Part shown: piece after piece, positions 1-8,815 of the stretch
How positions within the stretch are numbered: the stretch's first letter is position 1
Layout of the letters: each line of letters starts with the position of its first letter
Source of the DNA: Microseira wollei NIES-4236
Lineage (GTDB): Bacteria > Cyanobacteriota > Cyanobacteriia > Cyanobacteriales > Aerosakkonemataceae
Assembly: GCF_020521235.1 (NCBI RefSeq)
Contig: NZ_BLAY01000110.1
Location: forward strand, 1 to 34,136
Length of the DNA: 34,136 nt
Reading direction: 5' to 3'
Program-made: the position numbers and the translations under genes
Notes under the pieces: model-generated
Databases searched by the model: none
The model's input: only the letters and a program-made list of their open reading frames with translations
What the model was told of the DNA's origin: nothing

Positions 1-2284
1 TGCCGGTATTGTTGATGGTGAAGGTTTTTGTTACCGCAGTGCCAACGGTTGTAGAACCAAAGTCAATCGCTGTGGTAGTACCATCAAGGATATTAGTTGT
101 ACCACTTTTGACTTCGATTTCTGGTGCTAGGGTAGCAACATTACCATTAAACTCGTAAGATCCACTATCAACAATGGCGCTGCCATTGCCATCGCCATCA
201 ATAGGACGAGTCACGCCACGTTGATCTGTATTGGGTGCGCCTGCGCCAGTTCCAAAGTCAATTGCTGGACTTCCTGGCAGTAGGGGTAGGACTAGCTTGC
301 CATTAATTGGTTGCAACGTGCCGAGTTTAGGATCGGCGATGGTGATGCTTGCCGTCGCATTGTTATCGCCTGCGGGACGTGATTGAATATTACCCCCCAA
401 ATCAGTTAATTCCCGACTAGTTTCTTGCTTAATTTGGAAAGGATTCGCTGCTGTGTTGTCGGCGAAAATGGTATTTTTGACGGTGACTGGTTTGTCGGTA
501 GAAACCAACACAGCGCCAGCAACCCATCCAGCATAATTGTTTGCGATCGTTGTGTTGACAATGTCTGCGGGGGAGTAAAGCGCGATCGCTCCACCGTTGC
601 CAGTAGTGGTATCAGGAGGAACGCTCGATTCTGCCCGGTTACCAAAGAAGGTGCTGTTGGTAATCGTAGCAGGCCGATTAAAAATCCACGCACCACCCCC
701 CTGAGACATCGCTGTATTGTTGGCGAAGGTGGTGTTGCGAATCGTCAGTCCCCCGTTTTGCGAATCGCTGAGTTGATAGAGTGCGCCTCCATTTCCACCT
801 TCTCCGCCAGGGAGTGCGAAAGCTTTGTTGTTGGTGTAGGTGGTGTCTTCAACGATTACCTGGTCTGCGGGGGCGGTGAACAAATAGGTGGCTCCCCCTC
901 CAGCCTTAGACCTGTTTTTGTCAAATACACTACCAGTAATGCGTATTGTACCGCCAATACCACGGCTTTCTTCGCCAGTAGAGCTGGCGCGGTCAGTATA
1001 AATTGCTCCACCGTAGCCCCTTAAGAAAGGATCGATGGGGTCGTTGTTGTCGAAAAATGCTGATTCGGTGTCGTTGTTGATGAAGCGCGAGTTTTCGACA
1101 GTTAACTTACCGTTGAGGCTGTTAATTGCACCGCCGACAATGCCGCGATTGTTGGTAAAATCGCTGTTGCGGACGGTAAAATTGCCGGGACTGAGGAAAG
1201 CGATCGCACCTGCACCGCGTTCGTCGTTTCCAGCGATCGCTTTATTGGCGTTGAATTTACTATTGTTAACCGATAGGTTGCTGTTCCACGCCATGTAGAT
1301 GGCACCGCCACCTAGATCGGCAACGTTGTTATTGAATTCAACGTTTTCGACGGTTAGGGTTGCTTCGTCCGCCCCGGCGATCGCTCCGCCGCGTCCCTTC
1401 GTGCTATCATTCATCGGAGCAGCCCCAGCATTGGGATTAACGTAGCCATTGACCAATTTAAGATTCTTGATCGTTGCATTCGTGCTGGTAGCCACATTCG
1501 CATCAATCAAGAAGATGCGAGAGGCATTATTTCCACTAATGGTCAAATTGGCAGCGTTAGCACCATCAATTGTGATGTTTTTGCCAGGGTTAATCCGAAT
1601 TTCACCTTGTGTCAAGGTAATTGTTTGACCCGCTAAGCTGCTGTCAAACACAATCGTATCGCCACTATTTGCCGCTGCGATCGCATTCCTTAACGAACCG
1701 GGATTATTATCATCTGCCGCACTCGTTACCGTGCGGATTGCTAAAACCCCTTCGTAACTTGCCATGACTTCAGGTTTCAACACAGCAGTTGCTTTAATTT
1801 CACCCATTTTGACTTCTAACTCCCAGTTACCGCCTTTAGCGCTATTGCCTGTCAAATCAACCGAAGCAGCTACATTCGCCCCAGTTAATTCGCTCAATTG
1901 CTGCACAAAATCTACCCCGTCACCAGCGGCGACATTGCACCCGTAAATCAGTAAATCTGCATCATCCCCCAGACAAGATTGCCACTGCTGCAAACAGTTT
2001 TTGTATTGTTCTAAAGTCTGGGAATTCAGGATACTAGAACCCAGTTGCACCTCTCCCGGATTTCCATGAGAAAAGATGTGAACCGCATCAATTGCGCCAG
2101 AAAAAGCCGCAAATTTTTGCAATTCTGTGGTAACTGCAACGATGCCATTTTGTTCTGGATCGAGAATCCTTACTTCTACCTGGTCTAAAACTCCCGACGC
2201 TAGGTATTGGTAACCTTCCAGGTTGGCGTCGATAAAAACGAGAGTTTTAGCGGAAAAATTGGTTGCATTGTCAGAAAAAGACAT
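1..2284 (-). CDS. DUF4347 / right-handed beta-helix exoprotein (C-terminal part beyond window)
   Basis: The gene reads leftward from an ATG at 2282-2284, preceded by a GGAG ribosome site about 10 nt upstream, and is still open at the left edge, giving at least 761 residues. Residues about 15-170 resemble DUF4347: SHG in HIFSHGNPGEVQLG and the motif LLIYGCNVAAGDG. This domain is common at the N-terminus of very large cyanobacterial and proteobacterial surface or secreted proteins. Then comes a CSLREA/polymorphic-outer-membrane-like beta-helix: TITLTQGEIRI followed by many short Asn/Gly-rich rungs such as GGAIY, NNVAD and NRGIVGGAIN. A choice-of-anchor-Q-like LPGSPAIDFG segment follows, then the start of an immunoglobulin-like repeat (IDFGSTTVGT). 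No classical signal peptide is visible, as is usual for DUF4347 proteins. Likely exported or adhesive, with unknown ligand. The domain calls are by motif recognition; the missing end may hold further repeats or calcium-binding motifs. Confidence 0.85.
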   Translation of the reverse strand, partial: MSFSDNATNFSAKTLVFIDANLEGYQYLASGVLDQVEVRILDPEQNGIVAVTTELQKFAAFSGAIDAVHIFSHGNPGEVQLGSSILNSQTLEQYKNCLQQWQSCLGDDADLLIYGCNVAAGDGVDFVQQLSELTGANVAASVDLTGNSAKGGNWELEVKMGEIKATAVLKPEVMASYEGVLAIRTVTSAADDNNPGSLRNAIAAANSGDTIVFDSSLAGQTITLTQGEIRINPGKNITIDGANAANLTISGNNASRIFLIDANVATSTNATIKNLKLVNGYVNPNAGAAPMNDSTKGRGGAIAGADEATLTVENVEFNNNVADLGGGAIYMAWNSNLSVNNSKFNANKAIAGNDERGAGAIAFLSPGNFTVRNSDFTNNRGIVGGAINSLNGKLTVENSRFINNDTESAFFDNNDPIDPFLRGYGGAIYTDRASSTGEESRGIGGTIRITGSVFDKNRSKAGGGATYLFTAPADQVIVEDTTYTNNKAFALPGGEGGNGGALYQLSDSQNGGLTIRNTTFANNTAMSQGGGAWIFNRPATITNSTFFGNRAESSVPPDTTTGNGGAIALYSPADIVNTTIANNYAGWVAGAVLVSTDKPVTVKNTIFADNTAANPFQIKQETSRELTDLGGNIQSRPAGDNNATASITIADPKLGTLQPINGKLVLPLLPGSPAIDFGTGAGAPNTDQRGVTRPIDGDGNGSAIVDSGSYEFNGNVATLAPEIEVKSGTTNILDGTTTAIDFGSTTVGTAVTKTFTINNTG

Positions 2285-2994
2285 GTAAGATTCTCCAGGT
2301 GAATATTGACTGGTAGATTCACCCCAGGAGTGGGGTTAAAACATGAGTTTGCTTCAGGGGAAGCAGACCCAAACCCCTTTTTTGGTAAACATACAATCCT
2401 TGACATTCTTGGGTAAGGTACTTTCCCAAGTTGCTTGTGCAATGTCAAAAATCAAGTCTGTTGTTTCATAGTTGCTGCACTTGCTACGGTTGCAAGTGGG
2501 TTTTTGCCACTATCTGGCGGGTTTTACCCACCCAACTCACCGGATTTGTGGAAACAGACGAATTGCTAGAACGACTCATTGACATGTAACAAATCCAGTT
2601 TGGAGTGTAAGTGCCGTTTGGTGGGAACTTGATCGCGCAGGCAAAACGCTTAGGCTAAATTGCTTACCTGCGCTGTTAACGAGAAGGATAGTACCGGACA
2701 TGATGTTATGACCTGTAACCCGGTTAACTACACAACTTTAATTACTATAGCTCAAACTTTGCCAAAGTAGCACTAAGTATAAGTAAAGCCAAACTCAATG
2801 CCAGTCGCACTTGACTTCGCTAAGAAAGGACTCCAAAGCGCTTGTCCTCTGGGTGATGAGTCGGATTTGAGCGTTTTTTTTTCCCATCGCTGCATTTGCG
2901 ATCCAAATGTTTTAAAAAATATATCCTCCTTCAGATAGATGATTATTTTTAAGCTATTAAACTTTTAAGTTTTATGAACTCACAGCACCAGGGT

Positions 2995-3120
2995 GAGAAA
3001 CCGGGTTTCTGGCAACCTTGGGCAAAAAAACTTTGGTGATAGGAAAAATCCTGGGTTTAGACTCGCGAGATGGACCCAGTGGGTTTTTGGCCCCGCGTGG
3101 GTAAGTCCTGCCGGTTTCTC
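2995..3120. repeat. 126-bp unit with GAGAAACCGG inverted ends
   Basis: The segment begins with GAGAAACCGGGTTTCT and ends with CCGGTTTCTC, so its outer 10 bp are perfect inverted repeats. The GAAACCGGGTTTC palindrome recurs at 3673 and inside the two CBS-kinase genes. It may be a small non-autonomous mobile unit or a pair of dispersed palindromes; no target duplication is evident. Confidence 0.4.
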
Positions 3121-3504
3121 CAGCCTGATTGAGAAAGGTGCAAGATGTGAGATGAAGACAGTTTTGCACCTTTGGGCAGGGAGAGGGAGAGGAGGCGGTG
3201 TAAACTTATGGATATGGCGATATACATCGAAGGAATAAAATATTAAAATAAGCGATTAAAGCAATTTTTATCAGTTTGGCTTGCATCATTTAATTGGCAA
3301 TTTGAGAATCGTTAAAAAAACTGAATAAATATCAAGAGGCTGCTGAATCATCACTAGAAAGCGCTTATAATTATTTAAACATCAAGCGCGGGATAATTAA
3401 TAGATAACGAAAAATTAAAAAAAGCAAAGATAACTGAAAGAAATGCTTAACCAAAGTTGATAAAAATATAATAACTAAAGTGGCTAGTTACATCGCTTGG
3501 CAAA

Positions 3505-3695
3505 GAAACCAGGTTGGTCTGAAAAATCGTGGGTTTGACGCTAAAGAAACCAGGTGGCTCGGAAAAATAGTGGGTTGGAAAGCGAGAAATATACTCAGAA
3601 ACTGGGTGGATGACGCCAAAGAAACTTTGGTAAGCTGAAAAATAGTGGGTTTGACAGGGAGAAATAGACGCAGAAACCGGGTTGATGACTCAAGA
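3505..3695. repeat. Degenerate tandem repeat, 75-bp unit
   Basis: Two adjacent 75-bp copies (3546-3620 and 3621-3695) each open with GAAAC, contain GAAAAATAGTGGGTT, then a GAGAAATA-A-CA segment, a second GAAAC(C/T)GGGT block and GATGAC. A shortened copy (3505-3545) precedes them. The copies are diverged by scattered substitutions, so the array is old. No coding potential is apparent. Confidence 0.65.
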
Positions 3696-3714
3696 GTAGA
3701 CTGAGCCATGAATC

Positions 3715-3744
3715 CAATTAGCAATTAGCAATTAGCAATTACCA
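3715..3744. repeat. Heptameric short tandem repeat (TTAGCAA)
   Basis: Three to four head-to-tail copies of AATTAGC ending in an AATTACC variant. This matches the class of 7-bp short tandemly repeated repetitive sequences known from filamentous cyanobacteria. It lies about 85 bp upstream of the response-regulator start. Confidence 0.8.
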
Positions 3745-3829
3745 AAGTCACAAATTATAACTAGGAACTTGCGTTAATATATAAATATAAATCGGTCAAT
3801 TGCAAGAGAAGTGGGCGGGCGTGTATAGC

Positions 3830-6181
3830 ATGAGAATTCTAGTAGTAGAAGATGACAAAATGGTTTGTGAAGCACTCACCAACGTACTCGGAGACCAAAA
3901 CTATGCCGTAGAAGTGGCGAAGGATGGTGAAGCGGGATGGGAGCTAGTAGAAGCGTTTCCGTATGACTTAATATTGTTGGATGTAATGTTACCCAAGCTG
4001 GATGGGATTAGCCTTTGTCAGCGGCTGAGATCGCAAGGTTATAACATGCCAGTCTTGCTGTTGACGGGGAAAGACAGCAGTCATGATAAGGCGACGGGGT
4101 TAAATGCAGGCGCGGATGATTACCTTGTTAAACCTTTCGATCCGGAAGAGTTAGTGGCGCGGGTACGGGCATTACTGCGTCGGGGCAATTCGATCTCCCT
4201 GCCCATCCTAGAATGGGGTAGTCTCAAACTCGATCCGACAACCCACGAGGCGACTTACGATGTCCATCCGCTGCATTTAACGCCGAAAGAATACGCAATG
4301 CTCGAACTTTTTTTGCGGAACAGTCGCCGGGTATTTAGTTGCGGTGGAATCTTAGAACATATTTGGTCTTATGAGGAAACACCGGGAGAAGAAGCGGTTA
4401 GAACTCACATCAAAGGTTTGCGACAAAAATTAAAAGCCGCAGGCGCTCCTACGGATTTAATTGAAACAGTTTACGGGATTGGTTATCGCCTTAAACCACT
4501 TGATGCCCTGGGCGTGCCAAATTCCCCTTTGGAGACGAACGAGCAACCAACAAAAGCACAAACGACTGCTGCGATCGCCGGAGTATGGAACCGATTTAAA
4601 GACCGGATCGGCAAGCAGGTGGAAGTTTTAGCACAAACAGCCGCCGCACTATCAGAAGGAAAAATAACACCAGAACTGCACGCACAAGCAGAGCGAGAAG
4701 CCCACACTTTAGCAGGTTCTTTAGGCACTTTTGGCTTTAGGGAAGGTTCTCAGGTAGCGCGGAAAATAGAACGCCTGCTGCAAGCAACAAATTTGGGGCG
4801 CAAAGATGCCGTGCGGCTGGGTAAATTGGTAAAATCCTTACGCACAGAAATCAATCGACCGCTGCAAGAAACCGCAAAAGAACCAGCAATAGAAAAAGAC
4901 GAACGCCCCTTATTATTGATTGTGGCGCCGGACAGCAAAGCTGCCAAGCCATTAATTACCGAGGCGGCTAATTGGGAAATTCGAGCCGAAATTGCGACAA
5001 ATTTACCAACGGCTAGAGAGAAAATAGAGCGGGAACATCCCAATGCGGTGTTGCTGGAACTCGATCTAGAGCAAGTCAACTCTGGCAGTTTAAGCTTGTT
5101 AGCAGAGTTAAGCCAGCGAACCCCACCTGTCCCGGTGTTAGTTTTAACCGAGCAAAATGGTTTAGAAAGGCGAGCTGGTTCTACACTACAAGAGCGCCTG
5201 GAAGTCGCTCGCTTGGGGGGACGTGCCTTTTTGCAAAAGCCAGTCTCTCCCTCACAGGTGATAGAAGCAGTTACCCAGGTACTGCAACGCGCCGATGCGG
5301 GTGCGGCACGGATCGTAGTCGTAGATGACGATGCTCAAATTTTAGCTACCTTGCGGAACTTGCTCGAACCTTGGGGGATGAAAGTACGAACCTTGGAAGA
5401 TCCGCGCCGATTTTGGGAAACTTTAGAAGCAACTTTGCCAGATCTGCTAATTTTGGACATCAAAATGCCCCACATCAACGGCATCGAGTTGTGTCAGGTG
5501 GTGCGTAACGATGCGCGGTGGAGTGGATTGCCAATCTTATTTTTGACCGCCTACACTGATGCGAATACGGTCAATCAAGTATTTGCAGCTGGAGCCGATG
5601 ATTTTGTCAGCAAACCGATTGTAGGGCCAGAACTGGTGACGCGGATCGTTAACCGTCTAGAGCGAATTAAACTGTTGCGAAGTTTGGCGGAAACCGATCC
5701 GCTGACTAGAGTATGCAATCGCTATAAATCAACAACCGACTTGAATCGCTTCTTGAGCTTAGCCAAGCGCTACAATCAACCTTTATCTCTGGCTATTGTA
5801 GATTTAGACCGCTTTAAGCAAGTCAACGATCGCTACGGACACGATGTGGGAGATTCAGTATTGCGCCAAATCGGACAAATGCTGCTGCGATCGTTTCGCG
5901 CTGAAGATGTAGTCGCTCGCTGGGGTGGCGAAGAATTTATTGTGGGAATGTACGGCATGACCAAAAGCGATGGGGTCCAAAGGCTGAGAGAACTGCTAGA
6001 AATTGTCCGACAGCAAAAGTTTGTTGCTCCTGGCGGGATTGAGTTTCAGGTAACGATGAGTGGGGGTATAGCTGAGTATCCAAAAGATGGCACCGATTTG
6101 CAATCTTTGTATCGGTCTGCGGATGCAGCACTTTATCAAGCCAAGTTAGCCGGACGCGATCGCATCATGGGAAATGAGTAA
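3830..6181 (+). CDS. REC-wHTH-Hpt-REC-REC-GGDEF response regulator / diguanylate cyclase
   Basis: From ATG 3830 (MRILVVEDDK) the product is 783 aa. A TTG at 3800 would add 10 residues, but the receiver fold starts exactly at the ATG. Domains: receiver 1 (1-118, phospho-Asp51 in LLDVMLP); OmpR-type winged helix (about 125-220, ending VYGIGYRLKP); Hpt (about 250-345, His292 in REAHTLAGSLGTFGF); a degenerate receiver (about 358-485) that has lost the acidic pair and seems to have Glu at the phospho site; receiver 3 (about 494-612, LILDIKMP); and GGDEF (about 620-783). The catalytic motif is GGEEF, and RAED lies five residues before it, matching the RxxD product-inhibition site, so c-di-GMP synthesis is likely and feedback-controlled. 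It combines predicted DNA binding, phosphotransfer and cyclase activity in one chain. It is followed after 92 bp by a histidine kinase and a lone receiver. Confidence 0.93.
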   Translation: MRILVVEDDKMVCEALTNVLGDQNYAVEVAKDGEAGWELVEAFPYDLILLDVMLPKLDGISLCQRLRSQGYNMPVLLLTGKDSSHDKATGLNAGADDYLVKPFDPEELVARVRALLRRGNSISLPILEWGSLKLDPTTHEATYDVHPLHLTPKEYAMLELFLRNSRRVFSCGGILEHIWSYEETPGEEAVRTHIKGLRQKLKAAGAPTDLIETVYGIGYRLKPLDALGVPNSPLETNEQPTKAQTTAAIAGVWNRFKDRIGKQVEVLAQTAAALSEGKITPELHAQAEREAHTLAGSLGTFGFREGSQVARKIERLLQATNLGRKDAVRLGKLVKSLRTEINRPLQETAKEPAIEKDERPLLLIVAPDSKAAKPLITEAANWEIRAEIATNLPTAREKIEREHPNAVLLELDLEQVNSGSLSLLAELSQRTPPVPVLVLTEQNGLERRAGSTLQERLEVARLGGRAFLQKPVSPSQVIEAVTQVLQRADAGAARIVVVDDDAQILATLRNLLEPWGMKVRTLEDPRRFWETLEATLPDLLILDIKMPHINGIELCQVVRNDARWSGLPILFLTAYTDANTVNQVFAAGADDFVSKPIVGPELVTRIVNRLERIKLLRSLAETDPLTRVCNRYKSTTDLNRFLSLAKRYNQPLSLAIVDLDRFKQVNDRYGHDVGDSVLRQIGQMLLRSFRAEDVVARWGGEEFIVGMYGMTKSDGVQRLRELLEIVRQQKFVAPGGIEFQVTMSGGIAEYPKDGTDLQSLYRSADAALYQAKLAGRDRIMGNE

Positions 6182-6273
6182 TTTTAGATTTTAGATTTTA
6201 TATTTTAGATTTTGTAGCAATCTGAAATCACCAATTACCCATTCCCAATTAGCAATTAGCAATTAGCAATTTT
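6182..6273. repeat. Two heptamer arrays between signalling genes
   Basis: 6182-6213 holds TTTTAGA-type heptamers immediately after the stop codon. 6231-6273 holds ACCCAATT variants followed by three AATTAGC units ending two bases before the next ATG. The second array occupies the position where a ribosome binding site would be expected, and no purine-rich Shine-Dalgarno is visible there. Confidence 0.8.
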
Positions 6274-8784
6274 ATGAATCCTCCTATCCCTGAAAATGAA
6301 GCCGCGCGACTAGCGGCACTTTATCAGTATCAAATTCTAGATACCGACCCCGAACCTGCCTTTGACGATCTCGCCAATTTAGCTGCTTATATTTGCTCGA
6401 CGCCAATGGCATCGATCAGCTTAGTTGATGCGGATCGCCAATGGTTCAAAGCCAAAGTAGGTTTGGAAATAACAGAAACGCCGCGCCAAATTGCTTTCTG
6501 CGCCCATACTATCCTCGAACCAGAAGTGTTGATCGTTTCCGATGCCAAACTCGACTCCCGGTTTGCCAATAACCCCCTCGTCACTTCTGACCCTGGGATG
6601 CGATTTTATGCCGGGATTACCTTGACAACATCAAATGGATATGCTATAGGAGCGATCTGCGTGATGGATCGGCAACCGCGCCAAATGACAACGCAACAGG
6701 TGGAGGCATTAAAAGCATTAGGACGCCAAGCGATCGCCCAGTTAGACCTGCGACAGCAAAACGCGCTGCTGGCTAAAAGTGCCGCAGAGCGCCAACAGAC
6801 ACAAGCAGCACTGCGAAAAGCGAAAGATGAATTGGAGTTAAGGGTAGCAGAACGCACCGCCGAATTAGTCAGCGTCAACGAACAGCTGTCTGTAGAACTA
6901 CTCGAACGCAAGCATGTAGAGGAAGCGCTGCGGGTATCCCAAGCACGCTTTGCCGGCATTTTAGAAATTGCCGACGATGCGATTATTTCGGTGGATGCCA
7001 ATCAACGGATTATTTTATTTAACCAAGGGGCGGAAAAGATTTTTGGCTATAGCGCGGCGGAAGTCCTCAACGAACCCCTGGGAAAGCTGTTACCCCAGCA
7101 GTTTGAGGAAATACATTGCCAGCACGTGGATAAATTTAGCAAATCTGCCGGGAAAGCGCGGAAAATGGGAGAACGCCGCGAAATTTATGGTCGCCGCTCC
7201 GATGGGAGCGAATTTCCCGCCGAAGCGTCGATTTCCAAGCTGGAAGTGGGAGGGGAAACGATTTTTACGACGATATTGCGGGATATAAGCGATCGCAAAC
7301 GAAACCAAGCCGCCCTGGAACGACTCAGCCATCAAAACGAACTGATATTGAATTCGGTCGGTGAAGGACTCTGCGGCTTGGATTTACAAGGAAAAATCAC
7401 CTTTGTCAACCCAGCAGCCGCAAAATTGCTGGGCTACAAAATAGAAGAACTGATCGGTGAATCGATCGATACCATCTTGCAGCAAGACTTATCAAACCCG
7501 TCAGAATCAATCCCCCTGAAAAACGACGGGGAGACGGGGAGACGGGGAGACGGGGAGAGTGACCCTGACCCAGATCGAAGCACCTGGTATGATCCTGGCG
7601 AATTTATTCGTGGAGAAGAAGAAGAGGAAGACACGGGGACGCAGGGACAAGGGAGAGGGGGGAGTTCTTTAACAACACTCGACCCTCTCGCTTGTCTCCC
7701 CTTCGACCCGTCCTCTTCAAAGCTGGAATCCCCTGGCTCCTACCATGGGGTGTCCCCGCGTCACCCTGTCCCCGCGTCACCGCATCCTATTCAAGAATCC
7801 CTCAGAGACGGAACCGTTCATCAAGTGAGGAAGGCGATATTTTGGCGTCGAGATGGTTCCAACTTCCCGGTGGAGTACGTATCAACGCCAATTCTGCGTT
7901 CCCCAACCGCAGTGGCATTTTCCGGCAGAAAATCGCCAACTCAAACTGAAATTCTGGGTGCAGTTATTGCCTTTAGGGATATCACCGAACGCCAAATAGT
8001 GGAAAGAATGAAAGATGAATTTATTTCGGTAGTTAGCCACGAACTCCGCACCCCTTTAACTTCAATTCACGGTTCATTAGGGATGCTAGCCAGCGGTTTG
8101 CTCAGTACGCAACCGGAAAAAAGCCAGCGTCTGCTAGAAATTGCCGTAGACAGCACCGAGCGTTTGGTAAGGTTAATCAACGACATCCTCGACGTTGAGC
8201 GCATCGAGTCGGGAAAAGTCACGATGGCGAAACTTTCTTGCAACGCTGCCGATTTGATGGCGCAAGCAGCAGATACAATGCAGGCGATGGCGGATAAAGC
8301 TGGAGTTACCCTGTCAGTTTCCACCGTATCGGCGCAATTGTGGGCAGATCCAGATCGAATTATCCAAACTTTAACCAACTTACTCAGCAATGGGATTAAA
8401 TTCTCGTCCCGTGGAGATACAGTATGGCTGAGTGCGGAAATAACAGCAGCAGAAGAGCAGAGGTGCAGAGGGGAATTGAACTCCACATTCTCACCTGCTC
8501 ACCCCCTCACCCGCTCCCCTGCCAACATGAAACAAATATTATTCAAAGTCAAAGACCAAGGCCGGGGGATTCCCGCTGATAAACTGGAAACCATCTTTGA
8601 ACGCTTTCAACAGGTGGATGTTTCCGACTCGCGCAATAGCGAAGGTACTGGCTTGGGTCTGGCGATTTGTCGTAGTATTGTCCAACAGCACGGCGGTAGA
8701 ATCTGGGTCGAGAGTACCCTGGGTGAAGGTAGTACTTTCTACTTCACCCTACCGCTTAAACAATCGGTAACCAATCACCCATGA
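6274..8784 (+). CDS. GAF-PAS-PAS sensor histidine kinase with repeat-derived inserts
   Basis: 836 aa. Domains: GAF (about 1-165); coiled coil (165-220); PAS 1 (about 225-345, with GRRSDGSEFPAE); PAS 2 (about 350-585), split by a low-complexity insert at about 413-509; HisKA with His589 in SHELRTPL; HATPase_c (about 690-830) with the N-box region TLTNLLSNGIKFS, DQGRGIP and GTGLGLAI. A second insert (about 722-752) lies between the two strands before the DxGxG box. No transmembrane segment is seen, so it should be a soluble sensor. The catalytic motifs are intact, so activity is plausible despite the inserts. It has no receiver of its own. The single-domain receiver encoded 24 bp downstream, and the multi-receiver protein upstream, are natural partners (inference). 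The ATG directly follows a heptamer array, without a visible ribosome site. Confidence 0.92.
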   Translation: MNPPIPENEAARLAALYQYQILDTDPEPAFDDLANLAAYICSTPMASISLVDADRQWFKAKVGLEITETPRQIAFCAHTILEPEVLIVSDAKLDSRFANNPLVTSDPGMRFYAGITLTTSNGYAIGAICVMDRQPRQMTTQQVEALKALGRQAIAQLDLRQQNALLAKSAAERQQTQAALRKAKDELELRVAERTAELVSVNEQLSVELLERKHVEEALRVSQARFAGILEIADDAIISVDANQRIILFNQGAEKIFGYSAAEVLNEPLGKLLPQQFEEIHCQHVDKFSKSAGKARKMGERREIYGRRSDGSEFPAEASISKLEVGGETIFTTILRDISDRKRNQAALERLSHQNELILNSVGEGLCGLDLQGKITFVNPAAAKLLGYKIEELIGESIDTILQQDLSNPSESIPLKNDGETGRRGDGESDPDPDRSTWYDPGEFIRGEEEEEDTGTQGQGRGGSSLTTLDPLACLPFDPSSSKLESPGSYHGVSPRHPVPASPHPIQESLRDGTVHQVRKAIFWRRDGSNFPVEYVSTPILRSPTAVAFSGRKSPTQTEILGAVIAFRDITERQIVERMKDEFISVVSHELRTPLTSIHGSLGMLASGLLSTQPEKSQRLLEIAVDSTERLVRLINDILDVERIESGKVTMAKLSCNAADLMAQAADTMQAMADKAGVTLSVSTVSAQLWADPDRIIQTLTNLLSNGIKFSSRGDTVWLSAEITAAEEQRCRGELNSTFSPAHPLTRSPANMKQILFKVKDQGRGIPADKLETIFERFQQVDVSDSRNSEGTGLGLAICRSIVQQHGGRIWVESTLGEGSTFYFTLPLKQSVTNHP
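7529..7800 (+). repeat. In-frame repeat block inside PAS 2 of the kinase
   Basis: The block starts with GGGGAGAC units. It then carries GGGACGCAGGGACAAGGG, a CTCGACCCTCTCGCTTGTC unit (from 7678), and finally TGTCCCCGCGTCACC units that are roughly the reverse complement of the first part. It encodes Gly/Glu/Asp-rich then Pro/Ser-rich residues unlike a PAS fold. Removing it would rejoin a normal PAS sequence (GESIDTILQQD ... GTVHQVRKAIFWRRDGS). The same repeat family occurs at 19535-19765, read from the other strand. Confidence 0.8.
8441..8530 (+). repeat. In-frame insert in HATPase loop of the plus-strand kinase
   Basis: GAGCAGAGGTGCAGAGG followed by CACCTGCTCACCCCCTCACC and CGCTCCCCTGCC, roughly complementary halves. 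It encodes about 30 residues between SAEI and ILFKVKDQG. It resembles the GAGCAGGGGAG-type insert at 16560-16630 at the equivalent position of the 2370-aa kinase. Confidence 0.65.
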
Positions 8785-8815
8785 CCAATTACCAATTACC
8801 AATGACCAATGACTA
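8769..8815. repeat. Heptamer array bridging a stop and a start codon
   Basis: Repeats of the AATTACC/AATGACC heptamer run from the last codons of the kinase (encoding VTNHP then TGA) into the ATGAC that starts the next gene. The repeat therefore contributes both the end of one protein and the start codon of the next. Confidence 0.7.

Larger units (their letters stand above)
2285..3829. other. Repeat-rich intergenic region, no gene seen
   Basis: About 1.5 kb between the divergent DUF4347 gene and the signalling cluster. I see no convincing coding sequence: short open frames lack ribosome sites and recognisable products. The stretch 3240-3480 is AT-rich. The region contains a 126-bp unit with inverted ends (2995-3120), a degenerate 75-bp tandem repeat (3505-3695) and a heptamer array (3715-3744). 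Both flanking genes start here, so their promoters must lie within it, but no clear -35/-10 pair could be assigned. Confidence 0.6.

Noticed and set aside
425-1311. Plus-strand and alternative minus-strand open frames inside the beta-helix gene
   Set aside because: They are shadows of the repetitive Asn/Gly-rich minus-strand frame that runs unbroken from 2284 to the left edge.
2846-2890. Possible Rho-independent terminator (GCGCT ... AGCG then T-run)
   Set aside because: The stem would be only 4-5 bp with a loop of about 25 bases, and no gene ends next to it.
7434-7949. Frameshift or assembly error in the GAF-PAS kinase
   Set aside because: The odd segment is in frame on both sides, flanking PAS sequence resumes correctly, and the same repeat class occurs in frame in other kinases here.
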